Assembly: GCA_022818135.1 (NCBI GenBank)
Contig: JAFMSR010000018.1
Coordinates: 4,843,042-4,907,041 of the forward strand
DNA from: Saxidomus purpurata
Taxonomy: Eukaryota > Mollusca > Bivalvia > Venerida > Veneridae
Reading direction: 5' to 3'
DNA length: 64,000 bases
In this document: positions 12,272-27,200 of the stretch, piece by piece
How positions within the stretch are numbered: the stretch's first letter is position 1
Layout: every line of letters begins with the position of its first letter
Position numbers and translations under genes: made by a program
The notes under the pieces: model-generated
What the model was told of the DNA's origin: nothing
What the model saw: the letters and a program-made list of their open reading frames with translations, nothing else
The model's database searches: none

Positions 12272-15200
12272 CTACCAGTATGTCCTTGACCTAGCAGTTG
12301 CAGGGGGTGGGGGTGGAGGTGGGGGCTGTCGTAATATATTATTCTCATCTCTCGTATAGGATGGCACATACTGTGGATTAAATCCTCTCCCCTTGTCTCC
12401 AGTATCTGGTGACCTTGACCTCTGAGTATCAAACTGTGGAGGGGGTGGGGGCGGAGGTTGCTGCGGGGGAGTACTGGCTGGGCTGTATGCTTGAGGCGCT
12501 GCCATGCTGTATTGTGTATATGGTTGTCCATACACAGTCTGTTGTGGACTACTCAACCCTGAAACAACAATTTTCAGATAGCCGTTTAGTCGGTCATTTA
12601 TTTCCAATTACATTAATTAGTATCTTGAAATCAAATCAACTTCATCCTAAAAGTAAACAAAACAGGAAGTAATGACAAATGATATACCAAAACCTGTCAA
12701 ACTTGGTTCACATAAACATGAAAAGACCAGCGATTTCAGTCCAAGGGAACAGTAGTTTGAGCCATCAAGGTCCAACCAGTCAAAAATCATCATAAATCCA
12801 GTGAAGATGGCCATATTGTGAGTTTCAACCATGCATTCTATTATGTGTTATAGGAGAGAATGTGTTTGCAAACAAAACACAGTATTCCAAAATATTTTCT
12901 TCTTATAAGACACAGCTTGCAGAGGCTGATGGTCAGTGTTTTCTATTGTTAGTGATGTTTTTCTAACAATCGTAACTTTCTTAAAATGAATGATATTTCA
13001 ACAAATTTTATATTACTGGAAAGCTAACAAAACACACAATTTATTCACTAATTCCACTTTAATTAAAACTTAGAATAAGAAAATCACGAATGCATAACTT
13101 ACAATGTTTTTCTTAACATTTTTAGCGCAACATGCCCTTCTGAAAAATCCTTCACTCATTACATATTTAGTACATTTTCGCGAAAACAAACATACCTTTA
13201 TGCCAATTTATTGGTACTTGTTATCAACTTTGTTAACCAAATTCAGTTTAACCTTTAATCGCTCATTTACTGAGCTGCTAAAAAAATGTCTGATAAAAAG
13301 AGCAATTGCTTGCACAATAATTGAGACAGACACCATTTTTTGTTTTACCAAAAGGATGTTATTGGCAATGAAACAGATTTGAAGGGACTGCCAGACAGGT
13401 TCCGGATATCGTGGCTTGAGGTTTGGGAGATAGAATGATATGATTTATATACAGATTTTGCGGAGGCTGTCGGCAGAGTGTGAGTGATTAGGTGTATTAA
13501 AGTTTAAGTGTAACATCCTTTTCAGTACAAAATTATTATTTCTTACCTATGTACTGCTGACCAGTGTTTTGACTATCCTGTATATACTGTGGTTGTTGTT
13601 GCTGCTGCTGGTACTGTGGTTCATGCTGGTACTCCTGGCCTGGCGGCTGGTTCCCATTCTGTGAACCAACATACTGAGTAAATGTAGTAGCGGTCTGCGT
13701 GGAGTACATCTGTGGTGTACTTGAGTATTGGTTAAAAGAAAATTTCTTCATTTCCTTTGCTTGACTAGCTATAGATGATGGGATGTCAACATCATCATCT
13801 TCTTCATGAAAACCTGTAAAAAATACATGTACAGGTAAATCTGTGTCAAACAGTCAGCCAAAGAATGTAAGAAAAACGACTACCAGTGGTTTTTATTTTT
13901 CCTGAATTCTAAATGCAAGAACCAACTTTCAAATTCATCACACTCACTAAAATGTCTGTCTACCATTTATTATCACGGATCTTTAGCTCCACACAGCATG
14001 CTCTGGTAACTAGCAATTTGCATATAAATTCAAAATTGGAAGATAACAATAGGGCCATGATCACCCAATATAGCTCACTAGAGTTTCAACTGCTCCAAAG
14101 GGCAAAAAGTAGGTCAAATGGTCAGAACAAGATTTTTTTTAATTTGTTGACCCTAGTTTTTGAAAGATGACCCATTTTTGACCCTGACCTAGATTTCAAC
14201 AAGACACTCTTTCTACAGTTTCATGAAGATCCAATGAAAAATGCAGTACTATTGCATAAACAAGGTTTTTCTATGATTTGAGTTGGTGACCTTGGTTTTG
14301 ACCTGAGATTACCCATATTTTACATGATAAAGATTTCATCAAGAAAGTTATTCTCACCAAGTTTCATGAAGATTCAGTGAAAAAGTAATTTCTACTGCAT
14401 ACACAAGGCTTAGTTAGAACACACAACCACAGACAGACAGATGACAGATGACCGACATCGAGCAATCACAATAGCTCAACTTGAGCCTAAAAAAGCTCAA
14501 TAATATAATAGATGTTAACAATAGTATGCAGTACCTTTAGATTTCTTCCTAGGCTCTGGGCCAGCCTGTGAAAGACCTGGTGACTGTCTCTTTAAGTTCA
14601 CAACTAAATAAATGTAAAATTGATTAAATGTCAGAAACTGTATAACTACAAATGTCTTTGACTTTAATACTGAAGACCTATCACACACAAAGAGCAACAA
14701 TACCTTCTATAAATGCCTATATCAATGTTCCAATAAAAACCAATAACTAATTGTGTATAGACATTAAAGTCATTCAATTGCAACTAAATTATATAACAAA
14801 AACTGTCCATAAAACAGCATGCTGGACTCTTTTCAGTGCTTGCCAATAAAACAAATCTTTTGTCAGTACATAGCAAAACAAAATTCTGTCAACTCTCGCA
14901 AGTATAAAATAGACAACTAATTATCCAAAAAAAGTCAAAAGTTACATCACTTCAACAAGGGTCATAATTTGTAGTAAATCCAGTCTGAATTATCTCCTTA
15001 AGACTGTATTGAAGTTTTATATCAATCCCACAAGTGGTTTACTGAGATGTGTTCATGATAGTACTTGCTCCTTTCATACAAAACTTTTAACCAAAAGGCT
15101 GCAAAACCAACACAATGTCATTGAAGTAGGCTATTACTTATAGCCCTCCTTATTCTTCTAATAGTCAAGCTAAAATGTTCATGAAAGTTCCTTTTCAAAG

Positions 15201-18200
15201 TTAGTTCTCTATGTTCTCACCTAAGCAGTCTATAACATTACCTAGTGAAGCAAAATATTTTTTTCACATTGCTCATACAAACCAAAGAGCTTTAAGCAAG
15301 TATATATTATTTGATAAAGTACCAGGAGGGGGTGGAGGTGGCATCAACACCTTGTCTTCACTCTGGGGCTCTCCTGGGGTAGCAGTCTGGCCTTGGGCAA
15401 CTTGCAAGTCACTTTCCACTCTGAAATAGAAAATCAAAGCAGTTCTCTCAAAATTCTGCTTAAAAAGTGCAATTTTGTGAAATTCTTGATATAAAGAACA
15501 AAATTTCTGGTCCTGATTTTGCCCCCTCTTTATCTTATATGCTGTAAGGACATAACATACTCCGGATACAACGAACACATTTAAATGGTCCAAAGGAGTT
15601 TGTTATAGATTTTACTGTCATTATTGAAGCTGTTCCTATTTAGGGTTGTAATGACTTGCTATCCAATAGTTGTTTTTCGTGTTTTTCTTGGCACTGAATC
15701 ATAAGCTGGTAAAAAATCTAAATGGAGTATCAGTGTGATATTTGACGTATCCTATAATTTACTCCATCCACAACAGGGTCCGTATATCAAAGATAATACA
15801 CGGCCCTTGATCCATACGTTTGGTCATGTCAATACCAGTTTTCATTTGTAGACAAGTTTTTATTTTGACTAAACTGTAAACAAGTTTTCTTCTTCAATTA
15901 TTACTTCTTTGGTCCATCCACCAATTATACTAGATTTCTATGATTATTGAAGTTTCTAATTCTCGTTCAAGTTTGCAATTGAGATCAAAATTACCTAACT
16001 GCAGCTGTTTTTTATGAAGGTAAAATGCTATGCTTCCAAAAATTGCCTAACTGCAGCTCATTTTTGTAGTCTTCGGTGGAAAAACAGTTTCTTTAACTCC
16101 GAATTCCTCTCAGACTTTGATACTCCAGGTAAAATCTTAAGTTTTTTTTGGTAACTACTACCTATGAAGATGGCTATCTACAGAATGTCTGACCTACCTT
16201 GCCTGTTCTTGGATCTGAGCCAGCTGCTGTTGCTGCAATTGTTGCTGTGGTGGTTGTTGGAAGATATGCTGTGGTTGTTGCTGCACCTGCTGCTGAGTAA
16301 CAACAGTATATTGCTGCGGTTGTTGTTGTAGAGGTGCTTGTTGCTGCACTACCTGTGCTCCATACATCAGTTGTTGTTGCTGCTGCTGTTGTTGTTGTTG
16401 CTGCAGTTCAGCCTGTTGCGGTTGAAGCACCTGTCAGGTAAAGATTTTAACTAATAATAACTTCAGACGGTTTGTCCCTGCAACCAGCATTCAAAGCTTC
16501 GAAGTTTCATGTTAACGTGTACTTATGATAATCAGAAATGAAACCAGATGTGAGGGAAATGCTGAAGTCATCGAACAACACCAGGATCACTCAACAGTAA
16601 TCAAACACAAGAAATTCTTTCTTCAGAGAAATAGTCCACTTTTAAACTTTTAAGAAGAGCAACTAACAAGAGTTTGACAACCTATGTTTTTAGCATAGAA
16701 ACCAATTTAGTAATGTTTTCTTTGTTGAGATATTGTATGATTCAATTTTCTAAAACTCACCAAACCGTGACATGTTGTCAATGTGCAGAGCTAGTTTTCA
16801 TATCAATAAATTGCGTGTAGTTCAATAGAAATGTATCCAATCATATAGGACAAAAAAGCACAGGCATCATAAAATTTGACAAATCAAGGGTAAATCAAGG
16901 GCAAGTACTCTGCTAAAAGTCATTGAACTAGAACATGTTGATGATATGCAAATGTTGACATTGTACTGATTGCTTACATGTGTTTTGGTTGAAATGCAAA
17001 GAGAGGTAAAGGAGTAATAGCAGACTTCATAAAATTAGACAAATCAAGGGCAATAACTCTGCAAAAAATAACTTAATAAGAAAATACTGACAATATGCAC
17101 ATTTAGGTTTGGGACTGATCAGTCATGTTGAACTTGGTTGAAATCGGCATAGCAGTGGAAGAGGAGCTGCACATACAAATGTTGTGGCATCCATCTAGAC
17201 AGGAGAACATTGAAATATCTCCACTCTCCAACAAGTAGCATCTCTGATAGCTTTCAGAAAACCTTTACATGGGATAGGAAAGTTCTAACTGCCATTGCAC
17301 AGAAAGTTGTTTATGTATGCATACCTGTTGTCCATAAATCAGCTGCTGCTGTGTCTGTGGTTGATTAGGGTCAGCATTTACAGCTTGGGTGATTGCTTGG
17401 GGCGGCTGCTGTGGGGGCTGGGGTGGTGGTTGTTGTTGGGGCTGGGGCTGTTGTGCTGTCTGACCTGGCTGTACCATCAGATTTGTTAAATGTGGAGGGC
17501 CATGCTGAAAAACAAATACATGTAATCATGAAGATAATAAGAATATTCACTAAAAATTTCAATGAACATCAAAATCACCCTGCCTCAATTATTTAGTGAC
17601 CTTGTTTGATTCACTTCACTTCACATACTTCACTAGTATTTCAATTAAATACAATGCTTTAAGTAATTTTCACCACAGAGACACTTTCAGATCGGTCCAT
17701 TTAATACAGATAACATGTGCAAGCTTACCTCATATCCAAGGAGACCTTCTGGTAGTTTATCTTCCTGTTTTTCTTCAGTAAACCTACGCTTTGGCTCTTC
17801 TACAGGTCCCGTCTTGTACACATAGCCTGAGGGGGTAGATGTGACACTACTGGGACTAGAAGAGGTTAACACAACGGAAGACTGTGACTGAGGCGAGCTC
17901 ATGATCATATCTGCGCTCTACAACAAAAAGAAAAGAGAGGTTCTGTAATTTTGTTTCAACCATAAATCATCTGGTTTCGAAAAGTGACGGTAAATTGCAT
18001 TCTCAGATAGGATAAAACTGCAACACAGATGCAGAAAAGGTTTCTTTTTTACTTCCCTTGATATTGAATGACTATTTCAACCATATTTGATAACAAGGTT
18101 CAAATTACAAACTTGAAAAACAATACACTTGTCAATGATTCAATACTAATTTATTTCATTTGAAACAAATAATAGAAAAGAAAACTTGCAAAATATCAAC

Positions 18201-21200
18201 AAAATTCATTTATCTTGAAGTATACTTTTGATTTAAAGAATGTGTACAATTTAAGGTTGAGACCACTGGCATAGAACTCGTTTTCTGTTTAGTACATATA
18301 GGAATAAATTAACCAATAAAATGCATTTGAAATTTAAACGTGTTTACCTGTGTATGCTGCGAGACTACAGTATACATATTGGTGGGAGCTGACCCAGGGG
18401 CGACAGTCGTATACGAGCCCGTTGGAGGACCCCATGAAACAGGCTGTGCCACTGGTGGCTGCATGAGTGATGCTTGCTGGTGACTGGGTGCAGGCTGGTA
18501 GTTTGAATTGGGTACGGCAATGGGAGCGACCGTGGTCTGTACAAGGGGTTGTTGAATAAATGGCTGGGAATTAGATATCACTGTAGGCTGAGGCTGCTGC
18601 TGAAACAAAAACAATACAGCTAAGCTTGTAATGTATTCAAAAGAATAGTAACTGCAAACTTTACTATTACAAGAAAATACTTGACCCTTGACTTCACAGT
18701 ATTTCAAGTACAATCAAACACTCTGAACAATTAAATCTTTCTTCAGAATTTTCAGATTTGTCCATGAAAATGTAACTTAACCATTGTAGGCTTTTTTACG
18801 CAGTCTTAATTTCTTTCATTTGCTAGTGTTAGAGAAAGTTAATAACTGTCCAGTAACAAAACGTTTCTCTGTGAAAGGGGTGAGAATTTATTCATACAAT
18901 TAACAAGAGATATGACTGATGTGTCCAAGATTTACATGTATCTAAACTGCAAATTTCTTTACTGTTAATAATGAATTTACCAGGAGTTGTTGTGGCTGTT
19001 GTTGCTGCTGTACAGTTATTTGTTGCTGCAGTCCAACTTGCTGCTGAGGCTGGATCCCAGCTTGCTGTATCACTTGTCCAGGTTGTATGACCTGAGCTGT
19101 TTGTGGCTGCTGTATCTGAACACTTCCTGTGGGAACCAGCTGCTGTTGGATCTGCAAACAGATATGGAGCCAGTCTATAATTTTGTAAAAATACAGCCCA
19201 GCAGTGTATGTTATTGAAGAAGCTATCTGAAGATACTGTGCTTTTTTTAAAACTGTAAGACAAATCTAGACAAGAGCTGTCCCTCACAAGTGACGAATGC
19301 CCCCGAAAGAGGTGCCTCACAGTCTGTGTCCTCTCCATGTGCTCAATAAATGTGCTATGTAATTTTAAAATCCTTCCATGCATGACAGAGTAACCATGCA
19401 TACAGTATTCCATTACTTTAACACTAAGTGTGACCTTGACCTTTGTGGTAAGGATGTAGGTCTTGCACGCGACACGTCGTCTGGATGCGCTAGACATTTG
19501 TGCCAAATTATTTTAAAATCCTTCAATGCATGACAAAGTTACAGTCCGGACACGAATGTGTGCATAAATGCATATACAGAGGAATCCATTACCTTCAAAC
19601 TCTAAGTGTGACCTTGACCTTTGAGCTAGGGACAGGGGTCTTGCACGCGACACGTCGTCTTGATGTGCTAGACATTTGTGCCAAGTTATTTTAAAATCCT
19701 TCAATGCATGACAAAGTTACAGTCTGGACACGAATGTGTGCATATATGCATATATAGAGGAATCCATTACCTTCAAACTCTAAGTATGACCTTGACCTTT
19801 GAGGTAGGGAGGTGGGTCTTGCACGCGACACATCGTCTTGATGTGCTAGACATTTGTGTCAAGTTATTTTAAAATCCTTCAATGCATGACAAAGTTACAG
19901 TCCGGACACGAATGTGTGCATATATAGAGGATTCCATAACCTTCATACTCCAAGTGTGACCTTGACCTTTGAGCTAGGGATGTGGGTCTTGCACTTGACA
20001 CGTCGTCTTGATGTGCTAGACATGTGTGCCAAGTTATTTTAAAATCCTTCAATGCATGACAGAGTTACAGTCCGGACACGAATTTGTAAGTGGGGACGCA
20101 CTGACGGATGGACGTGCGGACAGACGGTGCGATTTTAATATGCCACACTTCGGGGACATAAAAACCAGATGCTTTTATGTTTACAGAGTGGCACAAATAA
20201 AGTGACACACATCTCCCTGACTGGCCACTTGCATATTGTAAATACAGACTGAAAACACTTAAGACTGAACTGTCATAACTCTGATCTAACAGGGTAAACC
20301 CAAAATTAAACTCTAGATGCATAATTTCATATGATGTCTAATGATATGAAGTTTGATTTTGGTTAAACACTTCTTCAGATATATATAACAAAATTTTCCT
20401 TGAAAGATACATAGACACATGGACATGCAAGGGTATAGATACATGCCGCTACGTATCCCCTCCGAAGTAAGAACATAGAAATTGAAATAGAAATAAATGC
20501 AAACAATTTTTGTACTGTACATGTTCTTAAACTAACGAAAGAAATATGCATGTACCTGTTGTACCTGCTGCTGGATTGGTTGCCCAGCAACCGTTGAGTA
20601 CACAACCTGTCCACCCTGTTGTCCTGGTGCTAAACTTACAACCACTGGTGGCTGGTTACCTATCTGACCTGTAACATAGAATTAACTTAACAGTTACCCT
20701 GCGGGCAGCAAAGAATCCTGCCTTTGCAACCAGTGTGACTTTGAAGTGGAAGAAAGATATTGTGTGAATCTGCTTTCTGACGTTGCATTGCACAATATCC
20801 TATAAAACTGGTACAGTATAAGCAAATCATGGAAAGAAATACTGAAATAAAACATCAACATTTGTGCAGCACTAATTCTAAAGACTGCTGGTGAAGTAAA
20901 CCATGAATTTTAGATTCCCATGAAAAGCATTTTACCTCATTGTTGTAAGTTACAGATATAAAACCCAGACTTTACATTTGTGTACCAATGAAACAACCAA
21001 ATTTTACTTCCAGGAATATAAATGCATTTTTTCCAGTACTTGCCGATAATTTGTTGTTCGGAGGACTGTATGTAATGCTGCACCGGCTGTCCGAGACCTG
21101 GAGACTGGCCGTACACAGGGACTGGTGGTGCAGGTTGGATCAGCTGACCTGAAGTGTAAGATGTATTACAGTATAGTGAAGTGTTGCCTCTCAAAATTCA

Positions 21201-24200
21201 GGGAACTTTGGATTTAGGCAGAGCCTGATGGTTTCTAGCTTTTGGTACAGATTTTCACACATTCACAGCAGACAAATAAAAGTACACATTTTCGAAAAGA
21301 ACAACTTGTACTAGCAAAATGACCACTAAGTCTTCCTTCAATTAAGGGTTAGTTGACAAAAATAATCATAAAGAGCATGGGCCTTTTGGGATTCAATTGG
21401 CACTTGTTTCTAGAATTGTACCCCACCACTACACAGGACTGGTGATGTACAGGTGATATACTCGTGCTTTTATGATATAAATACCTGGCTGAGGCTGTGA
21501 TGCAAGAGCTTGAGCTGGACTTGTTGCTGCAAGTTGGGGTATTACCACACCTGGTGCAGGCAATGAAACGGCCAGTGTAACTAGAATGAACATTCAAGAC
21601 AATCAATCATTGAATATTAAGATCAAAAGCATGTTATTAACCATGTAATGCATGCAAGTTACAGATCACATTATGTTAATGGTAAAAGCAGTCAAATGTT
21701 ACTAAAGGTTTAAAACCAAATGTTCCAAATTTTAACTAGCTGTTACGACAACCACCTGTTGAATTTGATTCATAATATCATCCTTGGTGGAAATCACTCG
21801 TAGAATATTTTTATTCAACCCTTTAAGTGCTTTGAGTTTTCATTTACTTATGAGTTTTCATTTACTTAAATACACAAATTTGTTTTTAATACAGCCATGA
21901 CCATCAAACTGCAGCATTTCATATTAGTATAACTACGCCTATACACCTTTCTTTCCGACAAAAAACCGATACATCTGTCGATACATAAAGTGGGAGAATC
22001 CATTATAAAATTACCGCTTAAAATAGGGGTGTCGTTAGTACACTCACGTCGTTAGTACATGCGCTTAAATTAAAACCTTTCTTTACGTCATTTAATACAA
22101 AACGAAGACAATGTAGCAGATCTGATGTACAAGGTAAAAAGATTTCAGCGGATTTAAAATCACTCTTCATCCTCCGAAAGACCGTGTCGTCTTTCTCAAC
22201 TGGTGACGACTAAAAAAGCTCTGACCAGCAACTATTTTTTAGTGGACTTGTCAAGAATTTAAGATTTAACAAGAGCTGAAAAAGTACTATCTTAAATCTC
22301 TATCTCAGCCAGTTTGCATTTACAGTACATGACCCGAAAGTAACTACATGTGCCAGTTTATGTACTGTCCAATCACAGTCCGTTGGTAATGTCCAAATAT
22401 CCTTCCATGCATGACAGAGTAACCATGCATACATATCTGTATGAATGATAAAAAACGATACTGTGTACCTTAACTTTGACGTAGAAATGTTTGGTCTGTA
22501 AAATTGGCGCATGCTAGAGTTAAGAACGTTTTGAAGCAACAGTCATTGGAGTCGGTTAAAACCAATCTTCATAACCAGAGTTTGAATCTAGTCAGAGTCA
22601 AAGGTATGCTATATACGAGGATCCAGTTTCCTGAATTCCAAAATAAGAAAATGTGACACTTGACCATTTTTTACCGTAGGGATGTTTAATATCTACAGCC
22701 TGTTGCAAAAATCCAAAACGGTTTGATGTAGCTACAATCCCCCGACATGTTGTTATATGCCAAATATTTTAAAATCTTACATGGCAGTATCCGCAGTGAT
22801 TCAGGGTAGGGTCATTTCTTGTGAATGATTCAATGATATCTCTGGATGATAGTGGAATCCATTACCTTCAAGTTCATGAACTTATTATAAATGCATTATG
22901 TTCCCTGAAGTCATGATATACTTTTTTTTAAGTAAAACCCTAAAGCACAGTTTTGGGACATAGGGTCTCAAGCTTTTTGAATTGTCTTCATATGTATGAC
23001 AATATTTGTACATGTCTGTACAATTCAGTGCTTTAAATATAACGAACTTATTAGCGGCTTAATTTTCATTAAAACTGCAAGTATGCCTTACTTTTCAGCT
23101 AGGAAATGCCTCTTTCAAATCGACACTGTCCATGTTTTACCAAAATGAGAAGCAAATTATTTTAAATTGATCATTTCAATCGCAGACATTGTTATCGTCC
23201 AGACACTAATGTGTCATATATCGGCTTCTACAATTTACCAACCTTCATACTTCCAAAAATGACCTTTATTTTTCTGTGAGGTAAGGATTTCAGTCTACAT
23301 GTAATGCCAGCCCAACGTGAACACGAAACTTTTCTTGTTGTGCATGTGTTTGTGCCGTTATTTCAAAGCCATCTTCTCCAATGCTTTTATTTTCGGGAAA
23401 GAGTTGGGGTTAATGAAACTCAGAAAAAAATTCAAATCGACAAAATTTGGACATGAAAATGAAACGACAGACATGGCAGACGAGTAGTTTTTATCTCGTA
23501 TACAATTTGTTTATTTCATTAACATGTACATGTATTACATATGATGAAATTATGGAAATTTGTGAATGTTCATTGACCAAACTTGATAGCATCCTAGCGA
23601 AACCATGTTATCACGCTTCAACTTACTACATATTTTTTACTTTACTTTTTGATGTAAAAACATGCAATCAATGATAAAGAACTATACTAACGAAATTCCA
23701 TTACAATAAAGCAACAGGAACCAGAAACAATCTCTGTATGAATAATAACCAAGTACCACGAGACGTTTTGTTCCACCTAACATTTGACATAAAATGTCTT
23801 TCAGTGTAGCATATCTTGCGTGCTAATTATTTAGTATTGGTTAACAATGTATACATTTTTGAAGGTAACAGTTCTATAACATACTGGCAGTCGGGCAATT
23901 TATTGAAATCACAAGAAATTCTCGGAATTAGTCATGATGTAATACCTCTGTATAATATCCCGAGAACAAAAAAGGAAAGAATAGCTTTTGTACTTCCAAT
24001 TCGGAAGTTCAGTATGAAATGTCCAGGTAAATAATTTCTGAAGTAACAGTAGACACTCAATCGGTGTCACTAACAGTTTTTGTATAACCCGGGATGTCAA
24101 TGTTTACTTACCATGCTCATAAAATAATGTACAGAATTAAAATAAGATTTTAATTGAAACACACCATTATTTTACCGTTATCCTTTTATAAAACATGTTT

Positions 24201-27200
24201 GAAGTTAGATTCTAAACGTTTTCAAGATGTGCTATCGTAATCTATCGTCACGAGATGTTGCCTATATTGCAGTATTCAACTTTATTACAAATTCTGTTAT
24301 ATTAACCAGCATTGAGAGGTATTTTTTGTAATTAATAAATGTAAATATCTCTGTTTAAATAATGCAATCAAAATAAAGGTCGGGTACTACAGAGTTGTAA
24401 TTTATTATTATAAACCTGCATATATACCCAGGTTCCCTCTGAGGTCATGATATATTTTTTTCGCCAAAAATAAAGCCAACAGAAACAGTTTTGGGTACAA
24501 TGGCTCTCAAGTTGTTTGACATTGTCTTCAAAGGGTAAGCACACTGATTTGTACAGGTATGTACCACTTGCAGTTGCTTTATTGCATGATAGCAAACACG
24601 TATATAGCTGCTAAATTTTCATTAAAAGTGTATTTCAAACATTTTTCGTAAAATGCCTTTTTCAAGGGTCAAAATTCCATTTTTTGGAGCCAAAATGAGA
24701 AGACAATGGTTACTCGATACTTAGGATTGCATTTAATTTTCTGTACTTGTTTTGCAGCATCAATTCAAACACTTATGTAATATTAGCATTCCTCGTTTGA
24801 CAATATTTACCAATCTTTACTTGTAAAAAATTTTCGTACATTTATTTTTCTCGTTTAAGCCAGTTAGACAGTTTAAATTACACAAAATGTTTCCAAAATT
24901 ATGTTCATGGTGGTTTTAAATTAAGTTCATGTCTTATCCTATCCTTTTTATTTTCGGGAAGGAGCCTTAGGGCTAAAGAAATTCTGTGAGGAAAAAATTC
25001 AAATGGACAAAATTTGCTTGAGATTGCACCATGAAAGTCAATAATTTAATTACCGACACGACAGATGCGTAGTTTTAAGTCTGTTATGACAATTTGTTTA
25101 TTTCATTAACATGTACATGTATTATATATGATGAAATTATGGAAATTTGTGAATGTTCATTGACCAATACTTGATAGCATCCCAGCGAAACCATGTTAAA
25201 TCACGGTTACAACTTACTATATAATTCGCCGGGGCTTTATATTTACGTTTTTGATTGTTTATAATTAACACTCTGCAATCAATGATAAAGAAAACATATA
25301 CTAACGAATTTCATTACAATTTTGTTAAATTACCAACAGCATTGACGATGTATTTATTTAATTGACAGAAAATGTAAATACTTTTTTAAATAATGCAACT
25401 CAAAATAAAGGTTCGGCCAGTTATTGTTGTAATTTATCAATTCGAAACCGGCTACTGAGGAACCCTGAGTACACCCCTATTTTCAGCGTTTATTTATAAT
25501 CTTCCATTTAAAGTTGTATCGGATTTTAGCTAGTGTAAAACGTCTCTGTATGAAACTATACTATCGGGAAATGCTGAAGTTTGATGGCCACGGCTGTAAT
25601 TCTTTCAAAATGCTAAAAATGCAATTCTTTAGGTTAATCAACGGTTAGGTTAAGAGCTGGTTAAAGTTTTGAGCAACCGGATCTAGGATGCTATATATTG
25701 AGACAAAGTTGTCATTAAATTTGGTGCGGTAAATTGGTATTTAAGGTTTAGGACGAGGTTATATTTTACCTTGGGGTGGAGGTGCCATATAGGTTGACTG
25801 CGGTTGTGGCGGTTGTAGCAATTGCTGAGGTGGGGGTACTGATGTCATTATCTGCTGGCCTATAATAGAAACACATACACAAAACTCTCTTAATTCTGTC
25901 ATACGCCAAACACACGATGGAATACTCAAGTTTTACTGGTTTATGTCGGGGTCACTTAATACAAGCAAGGAATCTACTTCTCAGTATTAGTATCTTTTAC
26001 GAAATGTAAAGTTACAAAATTCCAGTATGTACTGACAAGCAAACACAAGATCGTTAGATCATGGAACCACAGGGGACTGAACCTGTGACCTCTAAACACA
26101 TGCTACCACTGTGAACCAGTCACTCCAATACATACACCTAAACTTTCATATTTTATCAATCTTCAGGGCAGACAGATTTTGAGTAAAGTAATCAAAGACA
26201 ACCCTCAAAAACAACAAGGAAATAACTTGCCTATACCCTTACGATTTGGGTGACTAATCGGAGATGATAGCTTACCTGGCAGTAAAGGCGGCGGCTGTGC
26301 CAAGCTCACAAGCTGGGGTGGAGGAACCACTATAATGTAAGAACAAATATGCACCTTAACATGACTGTCATAGTAACATTCACTTGCATTCATATACCGA
26401 TATGCATAATCTGTATCTTTCCCTTCCTTCTCTCATAATATTAAAAATTTCTAAAATTAAAATTCCTACAATTTTAAATCACATGACCAACAGTTCCCTT
26501 CTAGCTGTAAATGGGATGTAACTGTATGCTACAACACCTGAAAACTTTCTGAAATTTTGACAAACATAAAAATACTCTGTTACAACTGCAATTTGCAACT
26601 TGTGCCAAAACAATGCACAGATAAAAGAGATGATTTTTTCTGCTATGACGTCATCCCAAGAAAGATCTCAGGTTGTTCTCTGTGCACACATATTAAGAAT
26701 ACCATAAATACAAAACTATAGCTATCACCGAGTGTGATTAAAATACCCCCACAAATCTATCTATCTTCCTGTACTGTCGAACCCTTTACAGGGACTTAGA
26801 CACCATGTCGCAAGAATTGCCTTCTCCCATTACCCTAACCTCAATAGCTATATGATTAACATCTGTGACATGCTCATCTGAAACCCAGTATTTGGTTCAG
26901 GAGTGACAAAGCTGACACAAAAATAAGTCATATGTTTGCATGTCATGTCAATAACCTGAACATTGGTTCAAAATTTCATGCAAATATTTTAATGGGTTAA
27001 GGAGATATAGTCTCATGACCTTTGACCCCTTAATCTCCATGAGATAACATCTTGAAAATCTTTCGAAGGGTTCAGGAAATATTGTCTCATGACCTTTGAT
27101 CCGAAAGTGTGACCTTGACCACTGTGGCCGAGGGATTGGAACATGGATTCTGCACATTGCCTTATGAACATTTGACCCAAGTTTCCTGAATATCCTTTAA

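Noticed and set aside
18892..19506. Minus-strand open frame of 204 residues
   Set aside because: It runs across a repeat and out of frame through KHDC4 exon 18981-19151. The Gln-rich frame is the one that fits the splice phases.
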